A stretch of DNA of 64,000 bases from Symsagittifera roscoffensis. Taxonomy: Eukaryota; Xenacoelomorpha; Acoela; Convolutidae. Position numbers and translations under genes: made by a program. The stretch spans positions 81,503,526 through 81,567,525 of the forward strand of contig NC_087064.1 in assembly GCF_963678635.1 (NCBI RefSeq), in the 5' to 3' direction. The notes below the pieces were generated by a model. The model was given only the letters and a program-made list of their open reading frames with translations, searched no databases and had not been told where the DNA came from. The stretch's first letter is position 1. Each line of letters begins with the position of its first letter. Below are positions 63,992-64,000 of this stretch, in pieces.

Positions 63992-64000
63992 TTTTAAAGT

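Larger units (their letters stand above)
62020..64000 (-). mobile_element. BEL/Pao LTR retrotransposon, decayed (minus strand)
   Basis: Three family-specific pieces lie in order on the minus strand: a gag-type zinc knuckle (63850-63809), the Pao/peptidase A17-type domain (62516-62277) and the following RNase H-like piece (about 62190-62020). Stops and frameshifts separate them, and the RT core between 62.6 and 63.6 kb is not recognisable with confidence. The element runs off the right edge of the window. Confidence 0.7.

Overview
The window is animal nuclear DNA. It is AT-rich and full of transposons, and its genes carry GT-AG introns. The host genes are a class A GPCR, glucosamine-6-phosphate deaminase, the TFIIH p34 subunit and an Aurora kinase. 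The repeats are CR1/Jockey-type LINEs, Penelope, Ty3/Gypsy, BEL/Pao, tRNA-derived SINEs and foldback MITEs. This mix fits an invertebrate metazoan; I cannot name the species.
Layout. 1-7.3 kb: non-coding, with one inverted-repeat MITE, a G-rich foldback and minus-strand SINE pieces. 7.4-12.0 kb: a nearly full-length but dead CR1/Jockey-type LINE (+). 14.1-16.8 kb: a two-exon GPCR (+). 17.6-21.1 kb: a SINE, a LINE 3' end (-), a transposon-associated ORF (+) and a head-to-head Penelope fragment. 22.65-48.30 kb: one host gene on the minus strand, glucosamine-6-phosphate deaminase (GNPDA). I assembled it from four exons with consistent phases (275 codons). Its second intron is about 21.6 kb and holds a decayed Ty3/Gypsy pol, about 8 kb of gag-like decayed sequence, a Penelope 3' end and a 4.7-kb CR1/L2-type LINE with esterase and PHD domains. 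50.0-54.3 kb: a nested palindromic MITE, then GTF2H3 and an Aurora kinase (both +, single coding exon). 54.7-58.5 kb: a dense array of one modular tRNA-derived repeat family. 58.5-60.6 kb: degenerate repeats and cruciform-forming palindromes. 61-64 kb: a decayed BEL/Pao element (-).
Host genes are few and small (about 0.8-1.3 kb of coding sequence each), and most of the window is mobile DNA or its remains. GTF2H3 and the Aurora kinase lie 1.3 kb apart in the same direction, each with a possible splice acceptor just upstream of its ATG. That would fit 5'-UTR introns or spliced-leader addition, but the DNA alone cannot decide. The main results are the GNPDA gene recovered across the transposon-filled intron, the three-ORF esterase/PHD LINE, and a modular SINE family ending in a conserved hairpin.
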